Shown piece after piece: positions 1 to 9,037 of a stretch of DNA of 50,389 nt. The notes beneath the pieces are model-generated. The model was not told where the DNA came from, did not search any database, and worked only from the letters and a program-made list of their open reading frames with translations. Where the stretch lies: contig MKUL01000055.1 of the NCBI GenBank assembly GCA_001897795.1, forward strand, positions 1 through 50,389. The letters run 5' to 3'. Made by a program: the position numbers and the translations under genes. The stretch is from Alphaproteobacteria bacterium 41-28 (GTDB lineage: Bacteria > Pseudomonadota > Alphaproteobacteria > UBA9655). Each line of letters opens with the position of its first letter. Positions within the stretch are counted from its first letter, which is position 1.

Positions 1-69
1 TGTATTCAAACCAAATTTTAATAAAATTTTAAGTTCGCAACAATTCCTTTTTTCCTATCCACGCAACAA

Positions 70-130
70 TGCCTCCTCGCAATGACGAGCGGGGGCAAAC
101 GTCTTTGCGAGGGCGTGAAACGCCCGAAAC
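70..130. repeat. Fragment of CAATGACG-type intergenic palindromic repeat
   Basis: This stretch carries CTCCTCGCAATGACGAGC followed by GCGAGGGCGTGAAACGCCCG. It resembles one half of the 83-105 bp repeats seen at 13534, 29553 and 38138. It lies between the window edge and the RND adaptor gene and is not coding; a longer reading frame running through it in frame with the adaptor is fortuitous. Confidence 0.5.
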
Positions 131-237
131 CGAAATTTTTAAATCTTATTTTGGGAAGGCCTTGTAAACATACTCCTTTCATTTTCCCCATTTCTTATGT
201 AGTATACGCGCAAAATTCTTCCCCAAAGGATATAAAA

Positions 238-1239
238 ATGTTGAGGCTGTTCCTCTTATTGCTTTTATTCGTTGCTCCCGTAAATGCTGATGAGCTGCCG
301 CAAGCGGTCGTTATAACAACCGTTAAAGAGAGTTGTTTAAATCCTTGTGTTACGGGTGTCGGAACTTTCACAGCCTATAATGATGTCGTTTTAAAAGCAG
401 AAACGACAGGTCGCATCGAAAGCCTCCATTTCAAAGAAGGCGATCGGGCGGAGGCACACCAAAAGCTTTTTACAATTTACAACAAAGAACAGACCGCAAA
501 AGTCAAGAAAGCAGAAGCCTCGCTTAAGCTCAACCAAAGCATGTTAATGCGGAAGGAGGCCCTTCATAGGAAGGGTTTTACAACCCCTCAAGAGCTTGAA
601 AAAGCTGAAGCGCAAGTTAAATCTGATGAAGCCGAGCTGGCTCTTGCAAAAGAAGATCTTGCAAAAACGGAAATATATGCTCCTTTTGATGGTGTTCTCT
701 CTAACCGACAAGTCTGCAAGGGAGCCTATGTAAGTAATGGAGATGAACTTGTCAGGATTCAAGACCTTACGCCTATTCGTTTGACCTTTCAGATACCCCA
801 AAAAGAAATCCCAAACATAAAGGTGGGTGACAAAGTCACAGCAACAACAGATGTTTATCCCAATAAAGACTTTGAGGGACAAGTAGAAGCGATTGAACCT
901 TCTGTTAATGAAGATACGCGAAGTGTGACAGTCTACGCCTCTTTTGGAAATGACGAAGAACTCTTGATCCCTGGACTTTATGGAAGAGCTCAGTTGAAAA
1001 CCTCTTTAAAAAAGTCATCTTCTCTCTATATTCCTGAGCAAGCCCTCGTCATTCGCCCAAATGGAATATACGTATACAAAAAGGTAGGGGAAAAAGCTGC
1101 CTTAACTAAAATTACGTTGGGGGCAAGACTCGCGGATCAAGCAGAAGTTCTGACCGGTTTGAAAAAGGGTGATCAAATCGTCCTTGAAGGGCAAGATAAA
1201 CTTCACGATGGGTCTTTGATTACCGTAAGTGGAAATTAA
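238..1239 (+). CDS. RND efflux periplasmic adaptor (HlyD/MFP family)
   Basis: Membrane fusion protein linking an inner-membrane RND pump to an outer-membrane channel. The chosen ATG at 238 has an AAAGGA ribosome site just upstream and gives a clean signal peptide (MLRLFLLLLLFVAPVNA). The frame is open further upstream to 82, but that part lies in repeat DNA. Product is 333 aa, on the short side for the family. The order is typical: a barrel/lipoyl half beginning around VVLKAETTGRIESL, a charged helical hairpin (AEASLKLNQ to ELALAKEDLAKTEI), the second lipoyl half (YAPFDGVLSNRQV), then a beta-barrel and a membrane-proximal domain. The RND permease follows 205 bp downstream on the same strand, so the two form a pair. 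No TolC-like channel gene is in the window. Substrate is unknown. Confidence 0.93.
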   Translation: MLRLFLLLLLFVAPVNADELPQAVVITTVKESCLNPCVTGVGTFTAYNDVVLKAETTGRIESLHFKEGDRAEAHQKLFTIYNKEQTAKVKKAEASLKLNQSMLMRKEALHRKGFTTPQELEKAEAQVKSDEAELALAKEDLAKTEIYAPFDGVLSNRQVCKGAYVSNGDELVRIQDLTPIRLTFQIPQKEIPNIKVGDKVTATTDVYPNKDFEGQVEAIEPSVNEDTRSVTVYASFGNDEELLIPGLYGRAQLKTSLKKSSSLYIPEQALVIRPNGIYVYKKVGEKAALTKITLGARLADQAEVLTGLKKGDQIVLEGQDKLHDGSLITVSGN

Positions 1240-1245
1240 AAAATA

Positions 1246-1419
1246 CTCGTCATTCCGGAATTTACCCCGGATCAAATCCGGGGTAAATATCCGGAACCTT
1301 AGGAAACAGTCGACCTACACAATAGCTTATTGCTTATTCAAGAGATTCCAGGTATTAAGAACCTCTAATCCTCCCCGCTTTGCGAGTTCGGAAGAGGTTC
1401 TAAATCCCGGAATGACGAG
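1246..1419. repeat. Nested palindromic element between the RND genes
   Basis: The outer arms CTCGTCATTCCGG (1246-1258) and CCCGGAATGACGAG (1406-1419) are inverted copies. Inside lie a smaller palindrome, ACCCCGGAT...ATCCGGGGT, near 1263-1284 and a hairpin with arms AGAACCTCT and AGAGGTTCT near 1360-1401. The whole block fills most of the gap between adaptor and permease. It would fold into a strong structure in the transcript and could dampen permease expression. It looks like a short non-coding mobile palindromic element; a 70-codon frame across it is not a gene. Confidence 0.75.
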
Positions 1420-1444
1420 ATTTTTATCAAAATGGATATAACCC

Positions 1445-4400
1445 ATGTTTATTACTGACATTGCCATCAAACGACCTGTTTTCTCAGTTGCACTGAGTTT
1501 GATGATTATTATTGTTGGTTTTTTGTCCTACATAAATCTTAGCTTGCAACAGTACCCAGATGTAGAAGAACCAGTTATTAACGTTGATACGAATTACTAT
1601 GGGGCAGCATCAAGCATCATAGAATCAAAGGTCACAACCGTGCTTGAAGATGCGCTTTCAGGGATACCTGGCCTGGATTACATGGAATCTTCCAGCAAAA
1701 CGGGGCAGAGCAAAATAACTCTTTATTTTAGATCTGGAACGGGGCTAAGTGACGCGGCTTCCGACGTTCGTGAACGCATCGCTCAGGTCAGAGATGATTT
1801 ACCAGAAGATTCATTAGATCCAAAGGTGTCAAAAGCAACGGCAGGCAAAGACCCCTTTATGTTTCTCATTTTGACAAGCCACAATCACAACGAACTGGAA
1901 CTCGATGACTATGCCGAGCGCAATCTTAAAGGCCCTTTTGAATCCCTCCCAGGTGTAGGCGGTGTTGAAATTTATGGAAATTCCATCACGATGCAAATCC
2001 GTCTCGATCGTGAAAAACTGAAAGCTTATAATATAGCTGTTACAGATGTACTCAATATCTTAGAAGAGAATAGCCAAGAGTTACCTGCAGGAAATATCAT
2101 TAAAGGCAAACGACATGTCAATATTGTTACAGAAGCAGGCCTCAACACCCCTCAAGAAATGGGGGAGCTCGTCGTTTCAACAAGTCACGGCCATGTGATC
2201 CACCTTAACGATATATCCACAATTACGCTTGATCAGGATACGGGTGAAAATCAATGGCTACCGCGTTTTAATAAAAAGCCAGCCGTCTTTATCGGAATCA
2301 AAAGAAGAGCAGGTGGAAATATACTCTCCATTTCAGCAGCTGTTGAAAATTATCTCGGGAAAATTAAAGACTCCCTTCCCGAGGGGATGCATCTTGAGGT
2401 GGGTTATAACTTCTCCATGTTTATTGAGGCATCTATTAAGGCCGTTAAATTAACCATTTTTGAAGCGATCGTTCTCGTTCTCCTTATTATACTGTTCTTT
2501 TTACACTCGATTCGAGCAGCCATTATTCCTCTTTTAACTATACCTGTTTCACTGATCGGATCCTTCGTCTTTTTATATGCCTTTGGGTGCTCGATCAATA
2601 CGATCACACTTTTGGCAATGGTATTGGCCATCGGTCTTGTGGTGGATGATGCCATCGTCGTTCTTGAGAACATCCATCGACATATCGAGGAAGGACTTCA
2701 GCCTCTAGAGGCTGCTTTTAAAGGCAGCCGTGAAGTCGGTTTTGCTGTCATTGCTATGACTTTAACCCTTGCGAGCGTTTATGCGCCCATTGCCTTTGTG
2801 CAGGGACTGACGGGAAAATTGTTTGCTGAATTTGCTGTTTCCCTTGCGGGAGCCGTCCTTATTTCCGGTGTGGTGGCTTTGACCCTTTCTCCCATGATGT
2901 GTTCCAAGCTTTTGCGGCCGAAGCAGCTTGAAAAGCAAAATCGCATTTCAATGTGGATTGAAGGGTTTCTTGAAACCATTGACCACAGATACCAAATTGC
3001 GCTCCAAAAGGCTCTGACATTCCCAAAGTTTTTATTAGGTGTTTTAATGGTGGTACTTGTCGGAGGAATCTTCCTTTTTTATAAACTTCCTGCCGAGCTT
3101 GCCCCTCAGGAAGATCAATCCATTCTTATGTCGTGGGTTCAGGGCCCTGAAGGAGCAACGCTTGATTCCATGTTTCCCTATACCTTAAAGCTGGAAGACC
3201 TTTTAAGTTCTGTCCCTGAGCATGCGGGGCTTTGGTCAGGAACTCAACGATCAGGAATTTTCGGAGGAATAACCCTTAAACCTTGGAACGAACGCCATCG
3301 AAGTCAATCAGAAATCATAAATGAACTGCGTAAAAAGGCGAAAAAAATTGCAGGGGTTGATGTTTCCATTTTTCCAATGAAAGGTCTTCTTACTGGCGGT
3401 CAATCCGGTCTCCAAATGGCGATAAAAACGACAGGGACTTACGTTGATCTCGAAAAAGATATGGATAAGCTTGTGAAAACCCTCAAGAGCTCTCCTTGTT
3501 TTGAATCGGTTAACCATGATCTTTTGCTCGGCACGCCTCAACTCAACGTTCAAATTGATCGCAATAAGGCAGCCCTTTTAGGGGTAAAAGTCAAGAATAT
3601 CGCGCGGACATTAGAAGTTATGCTCGGTGGTTCTCACTCAACGACCTTCGAGATGGAAGGCAAACATTTTGATGTTGTTGTTCAAGCTCCTACAACACAC
3701 AAACAAGAGTTAGCGGATATTGGCAGCTTTTACGTAAAGCCTGAAGACGATAAGGGTAAAACTAAGGATAGAGATGAAGATAAAAAAGACCTTGTTGCTC
3801 TGAGTAACCTAATAACTGTGAAGGAAGTTGCAATCCCAGCCGATCTTAAACATCTCAATAAAATGCGATCGGCAACGCTGAATGCTGATCTTGCGCCTGC
3901 GTGCCGTACGGATGAGGCACTCACAATTGTTAAAGCAGCCATCAAAAAAGACCTCCCCGGCTCACTTCAATCAGAACCTATTGGGAATTTACGTAAGTTT
4001 TTGGAATCCCAAGGTGAGATGTACCTTATGTTTACGGCGGCCCTTCTTTTCATTTACTTAGTCCTTGCGATTCAATTTGAAAGTCTTATAGATCCACTTT
4101 TGATCATGGTAACCGTCCCTCTTTCCATAGTAGGCGCCCTTCTAGCCCTTTATCTTACCGGGGGGACTCTCAACATATTCAGCCAAGTGGGGCTCATTAC
4201 TCTTGTCGGCCTGATTACCAAGCATGGGATTTTGATTGTCGAATTTGCGAACAAACAACGTGCTCAGGGTCTTTCCGTTAAGGAAGCCGTTCTCAAAGCC
4301 ACATCCCTCCGCCTCAGGCCCATCCTGATGACAACGGGTGCTATGGTGCTGGGGGCTATCCCCTTAGCCCTTGCCACAGGAGCTGGCGCTGAAAGTCGTC

Positions 4401-4522
4401 AACAAATAGGCTGGGTTTTGGTAGGAGGTCTATTGGGTGGAACTTTCTTTACTCTTTTTGCCGTGCCTTTTGTCTATATCAGTGTAAAAGGGTGGAGAAA
4501 AAACCATCCCTTAGAAGTGTGA
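1445..4522 (+). CDS. RND family efflux transporter permease
   Basis: Inner-membrane proton-driven drug/metabolite exporter of the AcrB/MexB type, 1025 aa, full family length. The N-terminus (MFITDIAIKRPVFSVALS) is the usual start of the family and is followed by TM1. The proton-relay aspartates are present as D401-D402 in the TM4 motif GLVVDDAIVVLEN, and the matching lysine K926 in TKHGILIVEF. Two large periplasmic loops follow TM1 and TM7, giving the expected duplicated 6+6 TM layout. The second loop contains a charged insert (DDKGKTKDRDEDKK, about residue 769) that looks lineage-specific. It should work with the adaptor just upstream. The ATG directly follows the intergenic repeat and has no strong ribosome site, so translation may be weak. 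Confidence 0.95.
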   Translation: MFITDIAIKRPVFSVALSLMIIIVGFLSYINLSLQQYPDVEEPVINVDTNYYGAASSIIESKVTTVLEDALSGIPGLDYMESSSKTGQSKITLYFRSGTGLSDAASDVRERIAQVRDDLPEDSLDPKVSKATAGKDPFMFLILTSHNHNELELDDYAERNLKGPFESLPGVGGVEIYGNSITMQIRLDREKLKAYNIAVTDVLNILEENSQELPAGNIIKGKRHVNIVTEAGLNTPQEMGELVVSTSHGHVIHLNDISTITLDQDTGENQWLPRFNKKPAVFIGIKRRAGGNILSISAAVENYLGKIKDSLPEGMHLEVGYNFSMFIEASIKAVKLTIFEAIVLVLLIILFFLHSIRAAIIPLLTIPVSLIGSFVFLYAFGCSINTITLLAMVLAIGLVVDDAIVVLENIHRHIEEGLQPLEAAFKGSREVGFAVIAMTLTLASVYAPIAFVQGLTGKLFAEFAVSLAGAVLISGVVALTLSPMMCSKLLRPKQLEKQNRISMWIEGFLETIDHRYQIALQKALTFPKFLLGVLMVVLVGGIFLFYKLPAELAPQEDQSILMSWVQGPEGATLDSMFPYTLKLEDLLSSVPEHAGLWSGTQRSGIFGGITLKPWNERHRSQSEIINELRKKAKKIAGVDVSIFPMKGLLTGGQSGLQMAIKTTGTYVDLEKDMDKLVKTLKSSPCFESVNHDLLLGTPQLNVQIDRNKAALLGVKVKNIARTLEVMLGGSHSTTFEMEGKHFDVVVQAPTTHKQELADIGSFYVKPEDDKGKTKDRDEDKKDLVALSNLITVKEVAIPADLKHLNKMRSATLNADLAPACRTDEALTIVKAAIKKDLPGSLQSEPIGNLRKFLESQGEMYLMFTAALLFIYLVLAIQFESLIDPLLIMVTVPLSIVGALLALYLTGGTLNIFSQVGLITLVGLITKHGILIVEFANKQRAQGLSVKEAVLKATSLRLRPILMTTGAMVLGAIPLALATGAGAESRQQIGWVLVGGLLGGTFFTLFAVPFVYISVKGWRKNHPLEV

Positions 4523-4525
4523 AAC

Positions 4526-4700
4526 TCAATAACTCTCTTCCGTTTTTTCGGACTGCCCCGTAGCTTGGGTCTTTATCATATCATACATCTGTGAGCCAAC
4601 CTGATATACTGTTTCGGTTTGTCCTTAAAGATCCCTGCTTCTTGTAAACGAGGCCTATTTAATACCTCTTGCACACGCTCAAGAGGTAGAAAAAATAAAA
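4526..4700 (-). pseudogene. Possible C-terminal relic of an unidentified minus-strand gene
   Basis: Read on the minus strand, the gap downstream of the RND permease gives protein-like text in two frames. One segment contains LERVQEVLNRPRLQEAGIF and then KDKPKQ; it runs, after a one-base frame change near 4600, into YQVGSQMYDMIKTQATGQ and SEKTEESY, ending at a TGA at 4526-4528. The composition is charged and helical, unlike random AT-rich spacer. No start codon or ribosome site was found. The family is not recognised. It may be the tail of a gene destroyed by deletion; chance remains possible. Confidence 0.3.
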
Positions 4701-4731
4701 TGTGAGGAGACAAGTAAAAACTCAAAATAAA

Positions 4732-5193
4732 TTAAGGAGCTTTAAATCTCCCTACTTCTTTGGCCATTGTTTCTAAAAAAATTTTTCCATATTCACTCAA
4801 AAGATTCATTGGAATTATGAGATTTAGCCGTACCTTGTATCCATTTCCAGTATAAATGACTGTTGTATCAACATAGTTCTCATTTATATTTACGTAAGGC
4901 CTTAAAAAAACTACGGACGGTGATGTCGAAGAAAACTTTTCAGGTTTTTCAGAAGCTAAGCTATAACTTAGCTTACCCATTTTATTTTTTTCATGTTCCA
5001 GGTCATTTGCAAAAAAACTTGGGTCAGCGTCTCGTATCATTTTTAAAGTAACTTTTCCCGACTCATGATCATTTTCTGAAGAAGTAAATGCTTCTGTATT
5101 TTTCCCAGCATAAGTGAGAGAAGATAAAGAAGAAAAAAGGATAAACAAACTTAAAGATAATCTTGTAACATTTTTTAACATAACAAACACCAT
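4732..5193 (-). CDS. Hypothetical exported protein, 153 aa
   Basis: Small secreted or periplasmic protein of unknown function. The N-terminus has a classic signal peptide: LKNVTRLSLSLFILFSSLSS followed by LTYA, with cleavage before GKNTE. The mature part begins acidic (EAFTSSENDHESGK), then carries a segment with short beta-like stretches (VVFLRPYVNINENY, DTTVIYTGNGYKVRLNLIIP) and ends FLETMAKEVGRFKAP. There are two candidate ATGs, at 5193 and 5181 (Met5); neither has a strong ribosome site, and Met5 gives the neater signal peptide. It is divergent from the next small exported gene at 5435. No domain is recognised. Confidence 0.7.
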   Translation of the reverse strand: MVFVMLKNVTRLSLSLFILFSSLSSLTYAGKNTEAFTSSENDHESGKVTLKMIRDADPSFFANDLEHEKNKMGKLSYSLASEKPEKFSSTSPSVVFLRPYVNINENYVDTTVIYTGNGYKVRLNLIIPMNLLSEYGKIFLETMAKEVGRFKAP

Positions 5194-5434
5194 ATTAAAT
5201 AAACTTAATAAACTAACAATAAGTTACTGTATAATACGTTGTTTGAGGTTTTGCAATAGGCGAAAATATTTTAATCTTTTTCCACCCTTGCAAAAACAAA
5301 TTGAGGCACTTCCCTAAAACTTAGAAATACGCTCTCATGACAATGACTAGGGATTCAAAGCAGTCATATACCTATTGATTTTTGACCTATAATAATTTAG
5401 TTTTCATAAAAAACTAAAAAGATAGGATAACGAC

Positions 5435-5914
5435 ATGAAAAATAAAAAAATATTTTTAACGGCCTTATTTGTTAGCACGTTTGCAATAAAAGCTTTACAA
5501 GCTAGGGAAGCCAAAGAAGTCACTATCACTTATACAGGCCCAGAGCTTAACAAGGAAGTAAAGTTCCCAGCAAAAGTTTCTGGTTACGTGGAAATTGGGC
5601 AGGAAAGTTATGCAATCGATCTATACAACCCAAATAGTAGCTCCATTTCTTTACCAAATTATATATATGATGAAAAAACAGATACAACAATAGGCCCCGT
5701 TAATTTGGTTTTAAAAGTCGAAGGAGCAACGGGAGAACCTGCGTCTATACGCTGTGAATCAAAATTGTCTTCTTATAAAATTCCTGTAAGTCTGGGAACA
5801 GGTGAAGTACGACAAACTTTAAAAAAATTAATTGTGCATCTTGTGAGTAAATTCAAAAACCCAGAAAAGTTAAAAGGCGATTTTGGATGTGAAGTCGTGC
5901 CAGTATACGAATAA
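5435..5914 (+). CDS. Hypothetical exported protein, 159 aa
   Basis: Predicted periplasmic or secreted protein. It starts with MKNKKIFLTALFVSTFAIKA and a likely cleavage after ALQA. The mature part is rich in alternating hydrophobic residues (EVTITYTGPELNKEVKFPAK, KVSGYVEIGQESYAIDLYNP), which suggests a beta-sandwich, and has two cysteines (IRCESKL and FGCEVVP) that could form a disulfide. An AGGATAACGAC ribosome site precedes the ATG and a TATAAT box sits near 5388, with no good -35. It converges with metG, the stop codons being about 30 bp apart. No family recognised. Confidence 0.75.
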   Translation: MKNKKIFLTALFVSTFAIKALQAREAKEVTITYTGPELNKEVKFPAKVSGYVEIGQESYAIDLYNPNSSSISLPNYIYDEKTDTTIGPVNLVLKVEGATGEPASIRCESKLSSYKIPVSLGTGEVRQTLKKLIVHLVSKFKNPEKLKGDFGCEVVPVYE

Positions 5915-5938
5915 AATAAAAATTTGTTATAAAGAGGA

Positions 5939-5957
5939 AGAGGGTTACCCCTCTTTC
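5939..5957. terminator. Candidate hairpin at the metG / 159-aa gene junction
   Basis: AGAGGG (5939-5944) pairs with CCCTCT (5949-5954) around a TTAC loop, followed by a short T run. The hairpin overlaps the metG stop region and could serve both converging transcripts. The stem is short and the T tract weak. Confidence 0.35.
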
Positions 5958-7468
5958 TCCACCCTCGGGAAAACAGCCTGGGGTTCCTCTAAAGACGTTC
6001 CCGATTTCAGCGGCGTTTTTAAGGCATCGAAATTCCTTTCCTTTTGCCCCAATTGATCCAAGATTTTAGTAGCAGAGTCTGGCATGATCGGTTGCACATA
6101 GATTGCTACGTGACGAATGACCTCAGCCAACACATAAAGAACAGTTTCCATACGACGATGGTCTTTTGGATCCGCTGATTTTTTTAAGGACCACGGTTTT
6201 TGCATATCCACGTATCTGTTGGCCTCTCCAATGACTTCCCAAATATGCTGGCAATAGGCTTGCAGGGCTTGAACTTCCATATCATCCCGTAAAAGATCAT
6301 GAAGGTGAGCGGCTTTGGCCAGCATTTCCCGATCCTCACCCATGAGTTCGTCAGGCTTTGGTATCTTTGCCCCTGCATTTTTATAAATAAAGGATAAAAC
6401 GCGCTGAACGAGGTTTCCAAGATCGTTCGCGAGATCACTGTTGACCCGTTGAACCATGGTCGTATCGGAATAATCTCCATCTTGGCCAAAGGGGATTTCC
6501 CGCATTAAATAATAGCGTACGGGATCCAGTCCGTAAGTCTCAATCAATTGATATGGATCAACCACATTGCCCAGCGATTTTGACATTTTCTCTCCATCAT
6601 GGGTCCACCATCCATGGGCAAATATTCGATTGGGAGACATAAGATCTGCCGCCAACAATAAGGCAGGCCAATAGACGGCATGAAATCGAATAATATCTTT
6701 TCCGACTAAGTGAATGACTTCAGGCCAAAAAACTTTAAATTCCTCCCCTTCCACATTTGGATAACCTAAGGCCGTCATATAATTGGTTAAAGCATCAACC
6801 CAAACATACATCACATGTTCCTGATCTTCAGGAACAGCTACCCCCCATTTGAATTTGGTACGAGAAATCGAAAGATCACGCAATCCACTCTTGATAAAAC
6901 TCAAGACTTCATTGCGCCGACCAAGGGGAGCAATAGCTTGAGGATTAGCCTCGTAATAATCGAGGAGAGGTCTCTCCCATGCCGAAAGGCGGAAGAAATA
7001 AGAATCTTCCTCCATCCACTCAACAGGCGACCCAGTCGGCGCTTTCCCGTCAACGATTTCTGATTCTTCATAATAAGCCTCATCTCGTACGGCATACCAA
7101 CCCGCATATGTGCTCTTATAAATTTGCCCGTTTGCTTCAAGTTTTTTCCAAAGAGCTTGGGCAGCTTCATGGTGACGCTGTTCGGTTGTGCGGAGGAATA
7201 CATCTTGTGATGAATTAATCTTCCGCGTCATATCAAGCCAGAGCGCAGCCATCCGATCCGTATACGTCTTTGGATCTTCCCCAGCAGCATCCGCTGCTTG
7301 CGCCACCTTTTGGCCATGCTCATCTGTCCCTGTCAGGAATTTCACCCGGGCTCCTGCCAGACGCCAATAGCGCGCGAGGACATCTCCTGCCACTGTGGTA
7401 TAAACGTGGCCTAGATGGGGCTCTCCATTGAGGTAATAAATCGGGGTGGTGATATAGCGGGTTGTCAT
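5945..7468 (-). CDS. metG: Methionyl-tRNA synthetase
   Basis: Charges tRNA-Met and the initiator tRNA with methionine using ATP. Length 507 aa, typical of the shorter bacterial MetRS without the C-terminal dimerisation domain. Class I signatures are present: HLGH at residues 18-21 and KMSKS in the segment DGEKMSKSLGNVVDP (about 295). The connective insert (YKSTYAGWYAVRDEAYYEE) lacks zinc-binding cysteines, so this is the zinc-free form. WVDALTNYMTALGYP and the anticodon-binding helical part (ANRYVDMQKPWSLKK) follow in the expected order. An AGGAA ribosome site precedes the ATG. In many alphaproteobacteria metG follows holB directly; here an exported protein gene is wedged between them. Confidence 0.98.
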   Translation of the reverse strand: MTTRYITTPIYYLNGEPHLGHVYTTVAGDVLARYWRLAGARVKFLTGTDEHGQKVAQAADAAGEDPKTYTDRMAALWLDMTRKINSSQDVFLRTTEQRHHEAAQALWKKLEANGQIYKSTYAGWYAVRDEAYYEESEIVDGKAPTGSPVEWMEEDSYFFRLSAWERPLLDYYEANPQAIAPLGRRNEVLSFIKSGLRDLSISRTKFKWGVAVPEDQEHVMYVWVDALTNYMTALGYPNVEGEEFKVFWPEVIHLVGKDIIRFHAVYWPALLLAADLMSPNRIFAHGWWTHDGEKMSKSLGNVVDPYQLIETYGLDPVRYYLMREIPFGQDGDYSDTTMVQRVNSDLANDLGNLVQRVLSFIYKNAGAKIPKPDELMGEDREMLAKAAHLHDLLRDDMEVQALQAYCQHIWEVIGEANRYVDMQKPWSLKKSADPKDHRRMETVLYVLAEVIRHVAIYVQPIMPDSATKILDQLGQKERNFDALKTPLKSGTSLEEPQAVFPRVEKEG

Positions 7469-7499
7469 CGCGAATTCCTATTTTTTATATTTCTAACGT

Positions 7500-8996
7500 T
7501 TAAAGGGAATTACCCTTGTCTGCTTCTATAAGCTTCTTAATATGCCCATCAAAAGAAATAGTAAAATTTCTCATATAAGTTGGAGGTTCAAGCTCATGGA
7601 GAAATGCATACTCAGAATTCCACCTGCTTGCGTTATAAGAAGGGTAGAAACGCTCGCAACCTTCAACATTATCAAGAGAAGCAGGAGCACTCGTCATACC
7701 AAGCTCAAAGAAATCTATGGTATAATGTGTTTCAGCAATACTAGGAAAGTAAACCTTTCCCTCGCCTTTATAGATTTCTTTGGGTCTTTTGTCCTTCTTT
7801 CCTGGAATAGAATTTTCTTCTAAATAGCTTTTCAAATCTCCCATAGTAATGAGTGATATATCAGGAATACTTTTTTTCTTTTCTTGATAACTGCGGATAA
7901 ATTCTTCAATAACAAAAGCTGGACCTGATCCTGATCCAATATTATCAACAAAATATATTTTTCCTTTTTCTAGGCATGGATTATCTGAGCTTAATCCTCT
8001 CTTTTTGAGAAAGCCAATAAGATATTCTAAGCGTTCAGGAGTTGTACAATCATCAATATTTAATGGCAATTTCCCTCGACCGCGGTTAGGACTGCCAGAA
8101 AAAGGGAAGCTTATGACATGACGTTTATGATCCGGATTCTCTTTAAGAATGGATTCAAAAGCACGACCAAACCAATAAGGTGTATTCCCAAAAAAAACAA
8201 AAGTATCGTTTTCTTGACTGAGATTTAAGAGATCGAATGCGGAACTATAAATTTCTTGAATTTCTTTCTCACTGAGAAAACCAAAAGGCCGGCTCGTTAA
8301 GTATTTTTCACGCGCACTTTCATCTTCAAAGCCAAAGTATTTATAACTAAATATTCGTTTGAATTCTTCATCTATAATTGGTTCAGCCTCTTCTGTAGTT
8401 TTTGTGTCCAACCCCTTATAATGTTTAATTTCGCTTCTCATTTTATCAATGCAATTACCGTAAATCCAACCCGTATTACTGTAAGCACTAAAAGGTACGA
8501 GACGAGCAAATTCATCTAGTAAGTGTGGCTCTACCGATCGAAATAGATCTTGCAAGGTTTTAGGCCATTCAAAGTTCACGGCTCCACCATGGCGACGAGG
8601 ACGTTGAGTTCCCGGGAAAAAATTTTTGAAGTTTAGTAGCATTATCCCAAGGGTATATTTATAAAATTCAAGTTCCTTCGGATGAAGAGTAACGCCCCCC
8701 ACTTGCAGTGTTTGCTGAAGTGCGTTCATCTTCCCAAATTTTATCCCCTTTGGCAGTGGATAGCCCATAATGCCTTCTGCTTCTTCTCGGGACGTGTAAG
8801 GAATTTCTACGTCCCTTTGGTCAGCCTCAGATTCGTTAAATTTCTGGATATCTTTTTCGAGTTGCTCTTTCAAAAAAGCGACTTGATGATTTACAGGGGG
8901 AAGCCCATCCTTTTCATACTCTTCAGCTAACGTAACACCTGCATAGACGGAAGAAGAAAAAAGAAAAATACAAAAAAATGTTTGAATATATAGCAT
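7500..8996 (-). CDS. Hypothetical exported protein, possible phosphoribosyltransferase-like motif
   Basis: The ATG at 8996 has an AAGG ribosome site six bases upstream; an in-frame TTG at 9017 adds seven residues and is less likely. The N-terminus MLYIQTFFCIFLFSSSVYA is a signal peptide. The product is 498 aa. The first half is charged with no recognised domain. In the second half, FVFFGNTPYWFGRAFESIL, HVISFPFSGSPNRGRG and KIYFVDNIGSGSGPAFVIEE follow one another. The last resembles the hydrophobic strand plus D-D/N-x-x-x-x-G loop of type I phosphoribosyltransferases, and the first two look like preceding strand-helix units. This fold assignment is my inference from pattern only. The gene lies between holB and metG on the same strand, 21 bp from holB, so it is probably cotranscribed with them. 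Confidence 0.75.
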   Translation of the reverse strand: MLYIQTFFCIFLFSSSVYAGVTLAEEYEKDGLPPVNHQVAFLKEQLEKDIQKFNESEADQRDVEIPYTSREEAEGIMGYPLPKGIKFGKMNALQQTLQVGGVTLHPKELEFYKYTLGIMLLNFKNFFPGTQRPRRHGGAVNFEWPKTLQDLFRSVEPHLLDEFARLVPFSAYSNTGWIYGNCIDKMRSEIKHYKGLDTKTTEEAEPIIDEEFKRIFSYKYFGFEDESAREKYLTSRPFGFLSEKEIQEIYSSAFDLLNLSQENDTFVFFGNTPYWFGRAFESILKENPDHKRHVISFPFSGSPNRGRGKLPLNIDDCTTPERLEYLIGFLKKRGLSSDNPCLEKGKIYFVDNIGSGSGPAFVIEEFIRSYQEKKKSIPDISLITMGDLKSYLEENSIPGKKDKRPKEIYKGEGKVYFPSIAETHYTIDFFELGMTSAPASLDNVEGCERFYPSYNASRWNSEYAFLHELEPPTYMRNFTISFDGHIKKLIEADKGNSL

Positions 8997-9037
8997 TGAA
9001 TACCTTGTAATTATCAATATTGTTGAAAGCCTTTAAG

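Noticed and set aside
1229..1441. 70-codon frame between adaptor and permease
   Set aside because: It lies entirely in the nested palindrome and has no ribosome site.
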